Source of the DNA: Actinomycetota bacterium
GTDB taxonomy: Bacteria; Actinomycetota; Thermoleophilia; Gaiellales; Gaiellaceae
Direction of reading: 5' to 3'
Length of the DNA stretch: 64,000 nucleotides
Assembly (NCBI GenBank): GCA_003161615.1
Contig: PMOB01000010.1
Span: forward strand, 1-64,000
Below, one piece after another: positions 53,040 through 61,614 of the stretch. Position numbers and translations under genes: made by a program. The first letter of the stretch is position 1. The number at the start of each line of letters is the position of its first letter. The notes below the pieces were generated by a model. That model searched no databases. It was given only the letters and a program-made list of their open reading frames with translations, and had not been told where the DNA came from.

Positions 53040-54337
53040 TGGATTTTCGCGAGGACGGCGCGGCGGCGCTCGAGTGGGCGGCGCGTTATCTCGAGCGAGT
53101 GGGGGATCTTCCCGTGCTCGCGCAGGTGAAGCCGGGCGACGTGCTGGCGCAGCTGCCGGAGTCGGCGCCGGAACAGGCGGAGGCGTTCGCCGACGTTCTT
53201 CGCGATCTCGACGAGGTGCTCCTGCCGGCCTTCACGAACTGGCAGAGCCCGCGCTTCTTCTCCTATTTCGCGGTTACGTCGTCGGAGCCGGCGATCCTCG
53301 CCGAGCTGCTCGCCGCCGCGACGAACCAGGTGGCGATCCTCTGGCGCGCCTCGCCGGCGTCGACCGAGCTCGAGCTGCGCGTCGCCGACTGGGTGCGGCA
53401 GCTGCTTGGACTTCCGGACGGCTGGCACGGCCACATCGAGGACACGGCTTCCACCTGCACCCTCGCCGCGCTGATCGCGGCGCGGCACGTCACCGGCCGC
53501 AACGTCGTCGTCTGCTCCGAGCACGCGCATTCGTCCGTGGAGAAGGACGCCCGGATGCTCGGGATGGAGCTGCGCAAGGTGCCGGTCGACGCCGAGCTGG
53601 AGATGACCGTCGACGGCTACGACCTCGCGGACGTCGCGTGCGTCGTCGCCACCGTCGGCACGACCTCGTTCGCCTCCGTCGACCCGGTGCGCAAGCTGGC
53701 CGAGCGCGCTCACGCCGCCGGCGCCTGGCTCCACGTCGACGCGGCGTACGCCGGTTCCTCCTGGATCTGCGACGAGGAGCGCTGGTCGGCCGACGGCGTC
53801 GAGCTCGCCGACTCCCTCGTCGTCAACCCGCACAAGTGGCTGCTCGTCCCGACCGACTGCTCCCTTGTCTGGACGGCGCGGCCGGACGAGTGGCGCGAGG
53901 CGTTCTCGCTGATCCCGGAGTACCTGCGCACGCCCGACGACGCGTACGCGCTCTCGGAGTACGGCCCCGCGCTCGGCCGCCGCTTCCGCTCGCTCAAGCT
54001 CTGGGCGGTGCTCCGCTGCTACGGCGCGGAGGGGCTGCGCGCGATCCTCCGTGAGCACATCCGCCTCGCACAGGTGTTCGCGAGCTGGGTAGAGAAGAGC
54101 CCGGACTGGGAGCTCGTCGCACCGCAGCGCTTCTCCCTCGTCGTCTTCCGCCGCAACGGCACTGACGAGGAGAACGAGGATCTACTGAAGCGCGTCAACG
54201 AGTCGGGTGAGATCTTCATCACGCACACGAAGCTCAACGGGCGGTACGTCCTGCGGCTCGCGATCGGCAACGCGCGGACGACGGAGGACGACGTGCGGCG
54301 GGCGTGGGAAGTCCTCAACAGGGAGGCGCAACGTTGA
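53039..54337 (+). CDS. PLP-dependent group II decarboxylase (aromatic amino-acid type)
   Basis: 432 aa. Pyridoxal group II decarboxylase: PRFFSYFAVTSSEPAILAELLAAATNQVAILWRASPA, EDTASTCTLAALIAAR, AWLHVDAAYAGSS and SLVVNPHKWLLVPTDCS with the PLP lysine. Resembles tyrosine/tryptophan/DOPA decarboxylases; product amine unknown. ATG 53039 shares its A with the polX stop (TGATG). Its stop overlaps the next gene as TTGA. Confidence 0.92.
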   Translation: MDFREDGAAALEWAARYLERVGDLPVLAQVKPGDVLAQLPESAPEQAEAFADVLRDLDEVLLPAFTNWQSPRFFSYFAVTSSEPAILAELLAAATNQVAILWRASPASTELELRVADWVRQLLGLPDGWHGHIEDTASTCTLAALIAARHVTGRNVVVCSEHAHSSVEKDARMLGMELRKVPVDAELEMTVDGYDLADVACVVATVGTTSFASVDPVRKLAERAHAAGAWLHVDAAYAGSSWICDEERWSADGVELADSLVVNPHKWLLVPTDCSLVWTARPDEWREAFSLIPEYLRTPDDAYALSEYGPALGRRFRSLKLWAVLRCYGAEGLRAILREHIRLAQVFASWVEKSPDWELVAPQRFSLVVFRRNGTDEENEDLLKRVNESGEIFITHTKLNGRYVLRLAIGNARTTEDDVRRAWEVLNREAQR

Positions 54338-54891
54338 CGGAATACGTCGTAGAGGCGTCCGACGACGAGTTCGTCTTGCCAATCACCGGTTTCGTCTGCG
54401 CCGGTCTGGAGGACGGTGTGGTCATCGACGACGCGCCCGTTCACGTCGACCTTCTCTTGCACAACAAGGACTTCACGGAGACGGCGAGGATCAGGATTGC
54501 GGACAGCGCCTATCGCCCCCGTGTCCTTGGGCTATCCGAGCGTCGAGCAGGCGTGGAGCGCGCGGTTGCGACGGCCGAGTCGACGCTCGTTCTCGAGTTC
54601 GAGGGCGGCGAAGCCCTCGAAGTGCCAGCTGGCGAGTACGAGGCATGGGAGGTTGAAGGGCCAGGACTCGTGAAAGTCATCGCACCGGCGGGAGGTGGCG
54701 AGCCGGCGATCTTTGACGCGACCTCCGAAACCCGCACGATCCGTCCAGACGAACCACTCCCGCGGGACTTGGAGGCAGCGCTCAAGTCGTTCGGTTTGCC
54801 CCGGCCGACGGAAGCGTTCGAGCTCCGGCGTACGACCGGGCGGACGAAGAGCATCGAACTTCGAGCAGCCACAGAACAAAGGGAGGACTGA
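54334..54891 (+). CDS. DUF6188-like protein
   Basis: 185 aa from TTG 54334 (TTGA overlap). Beta-rich core: LPITGFVCAGLEDGVVIDDAPVHVDLLLHNKDF, ESTLVLEFEGGEALEVPAGEYEAWEVEGPGLVKVIAPAGG matches the DUF6188 pattern of unknown function. The C-terminal 45 residues are extra. Codon use appears less GC-biased than in neighbours. Coupled to the decarboxylase and 2 nt from ybjQ. Confidence 0.7.
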   Translation: MTEYVVEASDDEFVLPITGFVCAGLEDGVVIDDAPVHVDLLLHNKDFTETARIRIADSAYRPRVLGLSERRAGVERAVATAESTLVLEFEGGEALEVPAGEYEAWEVEGPGLVKVIAPAGGGEPAIFDATSETRTIRPDEPLPRDLEAALKSFGLPRPTEAFELRRTTGRTKSIELRAATEQRED

Positions 54892-54893
54892 CG

Positions 54894-55214
54894 GTGATCG
54901 TCACGACGATGAACGACATTCCGGGCTACGAGGTCGACGAGGTGTTCGGCGAGGTGATGGGGCTGACAGTGCGCTCGCGCAACATCGGTTCCCAGATCGG
55001 CGCCGGCCTCAAGTCGATCGTCGGCGGTGAGCTGAAAGGGATGACGAAGGCGCTCACGGCGAGCCGGGAGCAGGTGATGGAGCGGATGATCGAGGAGGCG
55101 AACGGGAAGGGCGCGAACGCGATCATCGCCATGCGCTTCGACACGTCCGAGCTCGGCACGGGCTGGACCGAGATCTGTGCCTACGGGACGGCGGTGAAGG
55201 TCCGCAAGGCCTAG
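54894..55214 (+). CDS. ybjQ: YbjQ/UPF0145 family protein
   Basis: 106 aa. TMNDIPGYEVDEVFGEVMGLTVRSRNIGSQIGAGLKSIVGGELKGMTKALTASREQVMERM is the YbjQ signature, ending ANAIIAMRFDTSELGTGWTEICAYGTAV. Pentameric protein suggested to bind metal; function unproven. GTG 54894 has GGGAGG upstream. The stop shares CTAG with the otsB stop. Confidence 0.95.
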   Translation: MIVTTMNDIPGYEVDEVFGEVMGLTVRSRNIGSQIGAGLKSIVGGELKGMTKALTASREQVMERMIEEANGKGANAIIAMRFDTSELGTGWTEICAYGTAVKVRKA

Positions 55215-55924
55215 AGCTTCCGCAGCAGGTCGAGGAACTCGCCGGTCGAGCCGACAACGACGTCGGCCGTGTCAAGCAGCGCGCCCGGCGCTTCCTCGGA
55301 TGCGACGGCGACCCGCACGGCGACGTCCAGTCCGTCCAGCGCGGCAAACGCGTCGAGGTCTGTCGTGTCGTCGCCGGCCGCAAGCGCGCGTCGTAGCCCA
55401 TGCTCCTCGAGCAGTCGCCGCACTGCCGTCCCCTTGTGCGAGCCGAGCGGCGGGAGCACCTCGAGGATCTTTCTGCCGTAGCGAGCCGCGAGCCCTTCCT
55501 CGCGCGCGGCAGCGGCGATCGCGTCGAGCTCGCGGATCGCCTCGCTCTCGTCCGTCCTGTCCCGGAAGTGGAAAGCCACGGCGAGCCCTTTCACCTCGAC
55601 CTCGCTCGCGGGCCACGGGGCGCCGGCCGCGAAATCGGCGAGTGTCTGTCGCCAGCGCTCGGCCTCCGGCTCGAGCTCGAGCCCGTGCGAGCCGACGCAG
55701 ACGACGCCGTCCACGCCGATTCTCGCGCGGACGTCTTCGCCGGCCCGCCCGCTCACGACCGCGACCACCGCGTACCGTGCCGCGAGCCGCGCGAGCTCGG
55801 CGCGCGTCTCCGGCGGGATCGTCGCGTCCTCCGGCCGCTCGACGATCGGCGCGAGCACGCCGTCGAAGTCGAGGAATAGCCCGGCCTGAGACGGCTCCTC
55901 GGCCAACTGCGCAAGCGCGTCCAC
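55211..55924 (-). CDS. otsB: Trehalose-6-phosphate phosphatase
   Basis: 237 aa HAD hydrolase. LFLDFDGVLAPIVERPEDA (nucleophile Asp), VVSGRAGEDV, GSHGLELEPE, LEVLPPLGSHKGTAVRRLLEE and LAAGDDTTDLDAFAAL match OtsB motifs. Completes trehalose synthesis begun by OtsA at 22.4 kb. GTG 55924 is 7 nt after minus-strand TACCGT. Diverges from the 131-aa gene. Confidence 0.95.
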   Translation of the reverse strand: MDALAQLAEEPSQAGLFLDFDGVLAPIVERPEDATIPPETRAELARLAARYAVVAVVSGRAGEDVRARIGVDGVVCVGSHGLELEPEAERWRQTLADFAAGAPWPASEVEVKGLAVAFHFRDRTDESEAIRELDAIAAAAREEGLAARYGRKILEVLPPLGSHKGTAVRRLLEEHGLRRALAAGDDTTDLDAFAALDGLDVAVRVAVASEEAPGALLDTADVVVGSTGEFLDLLRKL

Positions 55925-55931
55925 GAGGTCT

Positions 55932-55937
55932 ACGGTA
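55932..55937 (-). promoter_or_regulatory. -10 element for leaderless otsB
   Basis: Minus strand TACCGT-N7-GTG(55924). Confidence 0.5.
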
Positions 55938-55950
55938 CTTCGCCGCGGGG

Positions 55951-55956
55951 CATACT
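55951..55956 (+). promoter_or_regulatory. -10-like CATACT for the 131-aa gene
   Basis: CATACT-N6-GTG(55963), the same hexamer and spacing as rarA. Confidence 0.4.
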
Positions 55957-55962
55957 TCCGCC

Positions 55963-56358
55963 GTGGCCGAGCTCGACGAGGTTTGGATCCCGCTGGTCGA
56001 CGAGCCGATCGGGCAGATCGTCGACCGCATCGTCCGGGACGATCCCGCTCTCGCGGCGCTCGTCGAGACGCCGCATCGGATCCTTGCCTTCAGGACGTTC
56101 GCCTACGTCCGGACGGGCATCCTGCTCGGCCAGCTCCTCTTCGACAACGACATCCCCGACTGGGACGGGTCGGAGAGCTGGGTCGACGCGTTCCTACGCG
56201 AACCTCGCCACCGCGCTGCGATCGAAGCGGAAGTGCGGGCGGTGGCGGAGGAGATCGCGGCGGATCCGGAGTACGCCGACGACGAGCCGCTCGCCCCGGA
56301 CGAGCGCGCCCGCGACCGCTTCCGCGCTTTCGCGCGGGAGCACTTGAGCGGTCGCTAG
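55963..56358 (+). CDS. Protein of unknown function
   Basis: 131 aa, acidic, MAELDEVWIPLVDEPIGQIV, then helices ending ALVETPHRILAFRTFAYVRTGILLGQLLFDNDIPDWDG. The C-terminal half is Glu/Ala/Arg-rich helix. No TM or signal. I do not recognise a family; it reads as a compact soluble helical protein. GTG 55963 is selected from the hexamer upstream and the protein-like start. Stops 12 nt before the convergent membrane-protein gene. Confidence 0.7.
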   Translation: MAELDEVWIPLVDEPIGQIVDRIVRDDPALAALVETPHRILAFRTFAYVRTGILLGQLLFDNDIPDWDGSESWVDAFLREPRHRAAIEAEVRAVAEEIAADPEYADDEPLAPDERARDRFRAFAREHLSGR

Positions 56359-56370
56359 ACCCCGTCTGAC

Positions 56371-56814
56371 CTAGCTGAGCGGGGTGCCGTTGCTGTCGCG
56401 GTAGGTCGAGCTGCGCTTACCGAAGATCTTGCGGCCGAGCCAGCGCCGGAGCGGCGGGCCCGTGAGCGGGTTGAACAGGAGGCCGATTGCGATGCCGGCG
56501 ATGAGGATCAGCGTGTTCCTCGCCGCACGCACGGGCTCGGTCTCACGCTTGCCGCTGACGGACTGGACGCGTCCAGCCGCCTCGCGTAGCTCGTCGATCG
56601 CGTTCCGCAGCTCGTCCTGCACGCTCGAGTCGCTCGCGAGCCGGGTGGCGACGTCGGAGACGCCGTGGCGCCCGATCAACTGGTCATAGACGCTACGCGC
56701 GGACGAATACGCATTCCGCACGTTCTGCCGCAACTCCTGGTCGCGAAGCGCGCGCTCGACATAGGGCCTCGCGTTCGCGGCCGCATCCGCAACTTTTTCC
56801 TTCGTGTTCGTCAT
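56371..56814 (-). CDS. Small membrane-anchored helical protein, unknown function
   Basis: 147 aa. A long amphipathic N-terminal half (KEKVADAAANARPYVERALRD, SDVATRLASDSSVQDELRNA) of coiled-coil type is followed by one TM helix (about 102-122, TLILIAGIAIGLLFNPLTGP) and a short basic tail. The layout resembles YtxH-type stress proteins, but I see no diagnostic motif. AAAGGA lies 8 nt before the ATG. Confidence 0.75.
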   Translation of the reverse strand: MTNTKEKVADAAANARPYVERALRDQELRQNVRNAYSSARSVYDQLIGRHGVSDVATRLASDSSVQDELRNAIDELREAAGRVQSVSGKRETEPVRAARNTLILIAGIAIGLLFNPLTGPPLRRWLGRKIFGKRSSTYRDSNGTPLS

Positions 56815-56969
56815 CTCGCGGTCCTTTCGTGGGGAGGCCAGACTCTGTTACCCGAGCCTAAGCGATTCGAACTCTCTTGAGTGGTGCCGCAGTGCCGCAG
56901 TTGCCCGCGGACCGTATACGCAACGGCCATCCCCTCGTTGGGGGAATCGGAAGTAGCCTCTCGACCGAG

Positions 56970-57107
56970 GTGGCAGGCATCAAGCGGATCCTCAGAGCTG
57001 TGATCGGCGCGCTCGCGGCACTCCTCCACGTCTGGTATCGCGGTGTGCTCGCCGCGCCGGAGGTGAAGCGGCGGAAGCGGGCTAGGCGAGCCGCCCGGCG
57101 CGCCTGA
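56970..57107 (+). CDS. Possible 45-aa basic membrane peptide
   Basis: GTG 56970 opens MAGIKRILRAVIGALAALLH, a single hydrophobic helix, then VWYRGVLAAPEVKRRKRARR and a stop; net charge strongly positive. TAGCCT lies 11 nt upstream. The alternative longer ORF (56877) adds a non-protein-like start. It overlaps the convergent CitE-like gene by 26 nt. Could be a real small protein or chance. Confidence 0.35.
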   Translation: MAGIKRILRAVIGALAALLHVWYRGVLAAPEVKRRKRARRAARRA

Positions 57108-57900
57108 GGAGCGTTTCCGCGAGGCGGCGCGACGCCTCGTCCACGAGCTCCCCCTCGAAACGCAGCGCGCCGCGGGAGGCGAGGATCCGCTCCGCCCGCT
57201 CGAGCTCCGCGGGCGAGGGCGTGAAGACGAGGTGCACCGGCTCGATCTGGCTGGGGTGGATGACCCACTTGCCGTCGTAGCCGTGCTCGAGCGCGCGGCG
57301 GGTCGAAAGTACGAGCCCGAGGTCGTCGCCGAGCCGCGCGTGCGGGCCGTCGATCGCCTGCAAGCCGGCGGCACGCGCCGCGGTCACGATCCGGCCGAGC
57401 ACGTAGTCGGACGTCCCGTCTCCGATCGTCAGGACAGGGATGCCGAGTGCAGAGGCGAGGTCGCCGGGACCGAGGAGGAGCGCCTCGATCCCTGGCGCCG
57501 CCGTCGCGATTCGCTCGGCGTCTGCGAACGCTTGCGCAGTCTCGATCAGGACCTCAATGCCGATTCCGTCCGGAAGCAGCTCGGCCGCCGCGGCCACGTC
57601 TTCCGGGGACTCGACCTTCGGGAGTACGACGACGTCCGGCTTCGCCTCGGCGACGGCGCGCAGGTCGTCCTCCCACCACTCCGTGCCGCGGGCGTTGACG
57701 CGAATCGCGGTGGTCGGCGCGAGCGGTCCCTTCCGCACTGCGGCGACCGCCTGGGCGCGCGCCGCGTCCTTGTCCTCGGGAGCGACGCCGTCCTCGAGGT
57801 CGACGATCGCTTCGTCCGCGCCGAGCGACGGCGCCTTCGCGAGCATCCGCTCGCTCGAGGCGGGAACGCTGAGGCAGGAGCGGCGCAGGCGGGCGGGCAC
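57082..57900 (-). CDS. HpcH/HpaI aldolase / citrate-lyase beta-like (CitE) protein
   Basis: 272 aa TIM barrel. RRSCLSVPASSERMLAKAPSLGADEAIVDLEDGVAPEDKDAARAQ (metal Asp-Glu), IRVNARGTEWWEDDL, VVVLPKVESPEDV, IGIEVLIETAQAF, LLLGPGDLASALG and GYDGKWVIHPSQIEPV fit the CitE-like malyl-CoA/citramalyl-CoA lyase group. Acyl-CoA substrate unknown. GTG 57900 follows TAGCGT by 6 nt, whose TAG is the MFS stop. Confidence 0.92.
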   Translation of the reverse strand: MPARLRRSCLSVPASSERMLAKAPSLGADEAIVDLEDGVAPEDKDAARAQAVAAVRKGPLAPTTAIRVNARGTEWWEDDLRAVAEAKPDVVVLPKVESPEDVAAAAELLPDGIGIEVLIETAQAFADAERIATAAPGIEALLLGPGDLASALGIPVLTIGDGTSDYVLGRIVTAARAAGLQAIDGPHARLGDDLGLVLSTRRALEHGYDGKWVIHPSQIEPVHLVFTPSPAELERAERILASRGALRFEGELVDEASRRLAETLLRRAGRLA

Positions 57901-57906
57901 GCGGGA

Positions 57907-57912
57907 ACGCTA
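57907..57912 (-). promoter_or_regulatory. -10 element for CitE-like gene, built on the MFS stop codon
   Basis: Minus strand TAGCGT-N6-GTG(57900); TAG is the stop of the upstream transporter gene. Confidence 0.5.
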
Positions 57913-59160
57913 GCTCGCGGGCTCGGGCAGCTCCTCGAGCGCGGGGTCCGGGTCGTGGCCGCCCGTCGCCCGCGCAAAGAGCGCTGCGGCCGGTGCCAGC
58001 GCCGCTGCAGCCGCGAGCAGGGCGGCCCGGATCCCCCAGAGGTTGCCGATCGCACCAAGCACCGGGCCGCCTGCCGCCTGCCCGATCGCGTCGGACTGGC
58101 CGCAGATCGAGAACACCGTTGCGCGCACGCTCGAGTCGGTGATCTGCTCGTTGAGCCAGATCGTGTAGAGCGGCGCGGCGAGGTTGCGGGCGAGGAAGAC
58201 GCCGAGGAGTCCCGCCGCCGCGGCCCACGCCGACCATGCGGCCGCGAAGACGACAAGCGCCGCGAGCTGGAAGCCGGTGATGGCGAGTAGGGCCGTCGAG
58301 ATGACACCGAGCCCCTCCCGCTCGACGCGGCGGATGAGGAGCGTCGTCCCGACGAAGCCGTTGATCATCCCCACGAGCCAGAAGATCCCGAACCAAAGCA
58401 CCGGGCTCAGGTGCCCGATCGCCGGCAGGCCGACGTCACGGAGGAAGTGCGCCTCTTTCAGCCGGTCGAACCCCTCGCTCGAGGCGCCGGCGAACACTGC
58501 GACCGCGATGAGCAGGACGATGACAGGCGCCGCGCGCGCGTAGCGCGCACCAGCTCCCGCGGTCGCGCGCATCTCGTGCAGAGGAGAGCGCCGCTTGGCG
58601 CGCGGCCGCCGAGTGAACCCGTGCTCCTCCATCAGGAGGATGCAGCCGAGCCCGCACGCGAGCGTGAACGCACCGCCGAGCATCACGCCGGCCCGCAGCG
58701 ACGCGACGCCGACCGCCACTTGCAGCACGAGCCCGACGACGGCGCCGGCCTGGCCGTACCGCGCCGCGCGGAGGAAGACCCGCGAAGCCCGCTCGACGCC
58801 CACCTCATCCGCCACCCACGCCTCCTCGGCTCCGCTCGTGAACGTGTACGCGATCCCCCACAACGCCCACAGCGCGATCACGAGCCCTGGCGTCGAGACG
58901 AGGCCGACGGCGAGCCACGTCGCGCCCATCCCGAGGTAGCCGACGATGAGAGACAGGCGGCGGCTGTACGTGTCGGCGACGACCCCAGTCGGTACCTCGA
59001 AGAGAAAGACCGCACCCTCCATCGCCGTCCCCATGAGGACGAGCTGCAGCGGGGATAGGTGCAGGTCTCGGACGAGATAGACCGCCATCACGACCCATGT
59101 CGGCATCCGCAGGCCGAACGTCAGCCAGTAATAGAGCGACTCCGCCCGCGGTCGCCTCAC
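57910..59160 (-). CDS. MFS transporter
   Basis: 416 aa, about 12 TM helices. The loop 2-3 motif appears as EVPTGVVADTYSRRLSLIVGYLGMG; the sequence SLYYWLTFGLRMPTWVVMAVYLVRDLHLSPLQLVLMGTAMEGAVFLFE is typical of drug-efflux-type MFS proteins. Substrate unknown. GTG 59160 overlaps the methyltransferase stop (GTGA). C-terminal tail acidic (DPALEELPEPAS). The longer track ORF extends over the methyltransferase. Confidence 0.9.
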   Translation of the reverse strand: MRRPRAESLYYWLTFGLRMPTWVVMAVYLVRDLHLSPLQLVLMGTAMEGAVFLFEVPTGVVADTYSRRLSLIVGYLGMGATWLAVGLVSTPGLVIALWALWGIAYTFTSGAEEAWVADEVGVERASRVFLRAARYGQAGAVVGLVLQVAVGVASLRAGVMLGGAFTLACGLGCILLMEEHGFTRRPRAKRRSPLHEMRATAGAGARYARAAPVIVLLIAVAVFAGASSEGFDRLKEAHFLRDVGLPAIGHLSPVLWFGIFWLVGMINGFVGTTLLIRRVEREGLGVISTALLAITGFQLAALVVFAAAWSAWAAAAGLLGVFLARNLAAPLYTIWLNEQITDSSVRATVFSICGQSDAIGQAAGGPVLGAIGNLWGIRAALLAAAAALAPAAALFARATGGHDPDPALEELPEPAS

Positions 59161-59855
59161 GGCTTCTGCCAGACCGAGACGTGCTTCGTGCTCTCGGCCG
59201 TGAACGGCGTGCGGTTCCAGTCGGCCCAGCGCTCGCGCAGCTCGAGGCCGGCGAGTCGCGCCATCAGGTCGAGCTCGGGCGGCGAGACGGCCCGGAACTC
59301 GCCTGAGGCCAGCTTCCAGAGGTCGTCGCCGACGGGCGACAAATGGTGGGAGACGAGACGCTGTGTCTCCGCGTCGTACTCGTCGATGCCGATGTGCGTG
59401 TCGCTCAGGTCGAACACCGTCCACGCGCGGTCGGGGCGGACACCGACCTCGATCACGAAGCATCCGCCCGGCGCGAGATGAGCGGCGGCGTTCGCGAACG
59501 CCGCGATCTGCGCCTCCTGCGTCGTGAGGTTGTTGATGCCGTTGAAGACGAGATAGACGAGGGAGAACTCGCCGTCGACCTTCGTCGTCGAGTAGTCGCC
59601 GACCTCGACGGCAATGTCGGAGGATTTCCGCCGCAGCTGCGCGACCATTGGCGCGGAGTAGTCGATGCCCGCCACGCGGATGCCGCGGGCGGCGAGCGGA
59701 ACTGCGATTCGGCCGGTGCCGATCGCGAGCTCCAGCGCGCCGCCTGCAGCGAAGGACTCGAGGAAGTCGACGGTCGCCTCGATCGTCGCCGGCTCGAAAT
59801 ACGGGCCGGTCGACTCGTCGTAGCGGCTGCCGGCGTCATCTGCGAACCAGCCCAT
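59157..59855 (-). CDS. SAM-dependent class I methyltransferase
   Basis: 232 aa. Motif I ALELAIGTGRIAVPLAARGIRVAGIDYSAPMVAQLR, then SLVYLVFNGINNLTTQEAQIAAFANAAAHLAPGGCFVIEV. The fold is Methyltransf_25/11-like; acceptor unknown. The placement between an ABC exporter and an MFS exporter hints at modification or resistance to a small molecule (inference). ATG 59855 shares ATGA with the permease stop. Confidence 0.9.
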   Translation of the reverse strand: MGWFADDAGSRYDESTGPYFEPATIEATVDFLESFAAGGALELAIGTGRIAVPLAARGIRVAGIDYSAPMVAQLRRKSSDIAVEVGDYSTTKVDGEFSLVYLVFNGINNLTTQEAQIAAFANAAAHLAPGGCFVIEVGVRPDRAWTVFDLSDTHIGIDEYDAETQRLVSHHLSPVGDDLWKLASGEFRAVSPPELDLMARLAGLELRERWADWNRTPFTAESTKHVSVWQKP

Positions 59856-60676
59856 CAGCCGGACCGCTTCAGCTTCCCGTGCTTCTTCGCGTGCCGCTCG
59901 CCCGCCTTGAAGACGACGAGGCCGACCGGCGTCGCGAAGACGGCGATGATCAGGAGTGGCCAGACGTCGGCCCACGCCACTCCGGCGCCGTAGATGATCG
60001 ACGCCCGGTCGCCGCGCAGCGCGTACGTCGCCGGCGAGACCTTCGCGATCCACTGCATCCACTCCGGCATCACGGTGATCGGGTAGTAGACGCCCGAGAC
60101 CACGAGCATCAGGCCCTGGCAGACGAAGCCGAGCTGCGCGCCCTTCTCCGGCGAGATCAGCGGCAGGACCGAGGTCATGATCCCGACGCCGATGAAGGAG
60201 AGGGACGCGAGCGCGAGCAGCAGGAGCGCCGCCCCGTAGTTCGCGTTCGGCGCGTGGATGCCGATGAACGCCGCGACCGCGAAGAAGAGGATCGAGGCAC
60301 GGATCAGGCCGTAGAGCACCGCGAATGCGCCCTGTCCGAACAGGTGCGCGAACCGCGACAGCGGGGCCATGAACGTGTACTCGATCGTCCCCTCCCAGCG
60401 CTCCCAGGCGACGATCTCCGTCATGAACTCGAAGATGATCCCGAGGAACGCCCAGATCGTCGCGCCGACGAGCAGCCTCGTCGCAAGCGTGTTCTCAGCG
60501 GCCGGTGCAAGGCCCGCCGACCGCGCGATGAAGACGATCGTGAGCGTGTTCGCGATCGTCCAGACCATGAACGCGACGTCCCAGAGGATGTAGCGCTTGG
60601 TCAGGTAGACGTTCCGCTCGACGATCCCGAACAGGCCGACGAGCTGGTTCCTCATTTCGATGGCGTAGGCACTCAT
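59855..60676 (-). CDS. ABC-2 type exporter permease
   Basis: 273 aa with six TM helices. FGIVERNVYLTKRYILWDVAFMVW, EIVAWERWEGTIEYTFMAPLSRFAHLFGQ and VVSGVYYPITVMPEWMQWIAKVSPATYALRGDR are typical of DrrB/NodJ-like ABC-2 permeases. Pairs with the ATPase 4 nt upstream (ATGA). The cluster's leader peptide and hairpin suggest regulated expression. Confidence 0.92.
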   Translation of the reverse strand: MSAYAIEMRNQLVGLFGIVERNVYLTKRYILWDVAFMVWTIANTLTIVFIARSAGLAPAAENTLATRLLVGATIWAFLGIIFEFMTEIVAWERWEGTIEYTFMAPLSRFAHLFGQGAFAVLYGLIRASILFFAVAAFIGIHAPNANYGAALLLLALASLSFIGVGIMTSVLPLISPEKGAQLGFVCQGLMLVVSGVYYPITVMPEWMQWIAKVSPATYALRGDRASIIYGAGVAWADVWPLLIIAVFATPVGLVVFKAGERHAKKHGKLKRSG

Positions 60677-61548
60677 GCGAACACCTCCCTGTGCTCGTCG
60701 TCGTCTTCGGTTGCCTCGTTCTCGAACTCGCGGCCGGTCGCCGCGAAGAACGCCTCCTCGAGCGTCTCGACGCCGAAGCGCTTCTTCACGTCGGAGACCG
60801 GTTCGAGGAAGAGCAGCCGGCCGCGGTCGAGCAGCCCGATCCGGTCGGCGAGCGATTCCGCCTCGGCCATGTCGTGCGTGCAAAGGAGGATCGTCGCGTC
60901 GTGCTCGGCCCGGACCTGGCGGATGAAGTCCTGCACCTCGAGCTTCGAGCGCGGGTCGAGACCCGTCGTCGGCTCGTCGAGCAGCAACAGGACAGGCGAG
61001 GTCAGGAGCGCCCTGGCGAGGGCGACCTTCTGCTGCATCCCGCGGGACAGGTTCTCCATCGCCTCGCCGCGCCTCTCGGCCGGGAAGCCGACCTTCTCGA
61101 GGATTTCGGGGATGGCCGTGCGCGTCTGCCTCGGCGTCATCCCGTAGAAGCGCGACGCGTACGAGAGGTTCTCGGCGGCGGACATCTTCTTGAAGAAGCT
61201 CGCCTCGACGGAGACGCGGTTGACGAGCCGGCGGATCGCCTGCGTTTCCTCGAACGCGTCGTGGCCGAAGATCCGCGCCTCGCCGCCGTCGTTGATCAGC
61301 AGCGTCGAGAGGAGGCGGACCAGCGTCGACTTTCCCGAGCCGTTCTGGCCGAGGATTGCGACGCACTCGCCACGGGCGATCGTGAAGGTGACGTCGGCGA
61401 GCGCCGGCCACGGACGCTTGCGGGCGAAGCGACCCGCTTTGCGGTCCTTCCGGCGGAAGGTCTTGCGCAGATCGCGCACCTCGACGGCGGGCACCCCGCG
61501 GTCGAGACGTGCGGCCAACTCAGATGTGGATGTTGCGACGGTAGACAT
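60673..61548 (-). CDS. ABC-2 type exporter ATPase
   Basis: 291 aa. Walker A ILGQNGSGKSTLVRLLSTLL, Q-loop VSVEASFF (Gln replaced by Glu-Ala), signature NLSRGMQQKVALARALL, Walker B LLLLDEPTTGLDPRS and H-loop CTHDMAE. DrrA/NodI class. N-terminal 45 residues precede the first strand and include a basic patch. AAGGAG 6 nt before ATG 61548. It starts the operon that runs through CitE. Confidence 0.93.
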   Translation of the reverse strand: MSTVATSTSELAARLDRGVPAVEVRDLRKTFRRKDRKAGRFARKRPWPALADVTFTIARGECVAILGQNGSGKSTLVRLLSTLLINDGGEARIFGHDAFEETQAIRRLVNRVSVEASFFKKMSAAENLSYASRFYGMTPRQTRTAIPEILEKVGFPAERRGEAMENLSRGMQQKVALARALLTSPVLLLLDEPTTGLDPRSKLEVQDFIRQVRAEHDATILLCTHDMAEAESLADRIGLLDRGRLLFLEPVSDVKKRFGVETLEEAFFAATGREFENEATEDDDEHREVFA

Positions 61549-61590
61549 GCTGCTCCTTCGGAAATCGAAGTACGGAACGGAGGACGGAAT

Positions 61591-61606
61591 GCCGCCGACT
61601 GGCGGC
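61591..61606 (-). promoter_or_regulatory. Leader hairpin before the ABC operon
   Basis: GCCGCC-AGTC-GGCGGC on the minus strand, between the short leader ORF and the ABC ATPase ATG. Possible attenuation or ribosome-stalling response element. Confidence 0.35.
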
Positions 61607-61614
61607 GCGCGGAC

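Noticed and set aside
56845-56890. GATTCGAACTC resembling a tRNA T-arm
   Set aside because: No acceptor, D or anticodon arms can be folded around it on either strand.
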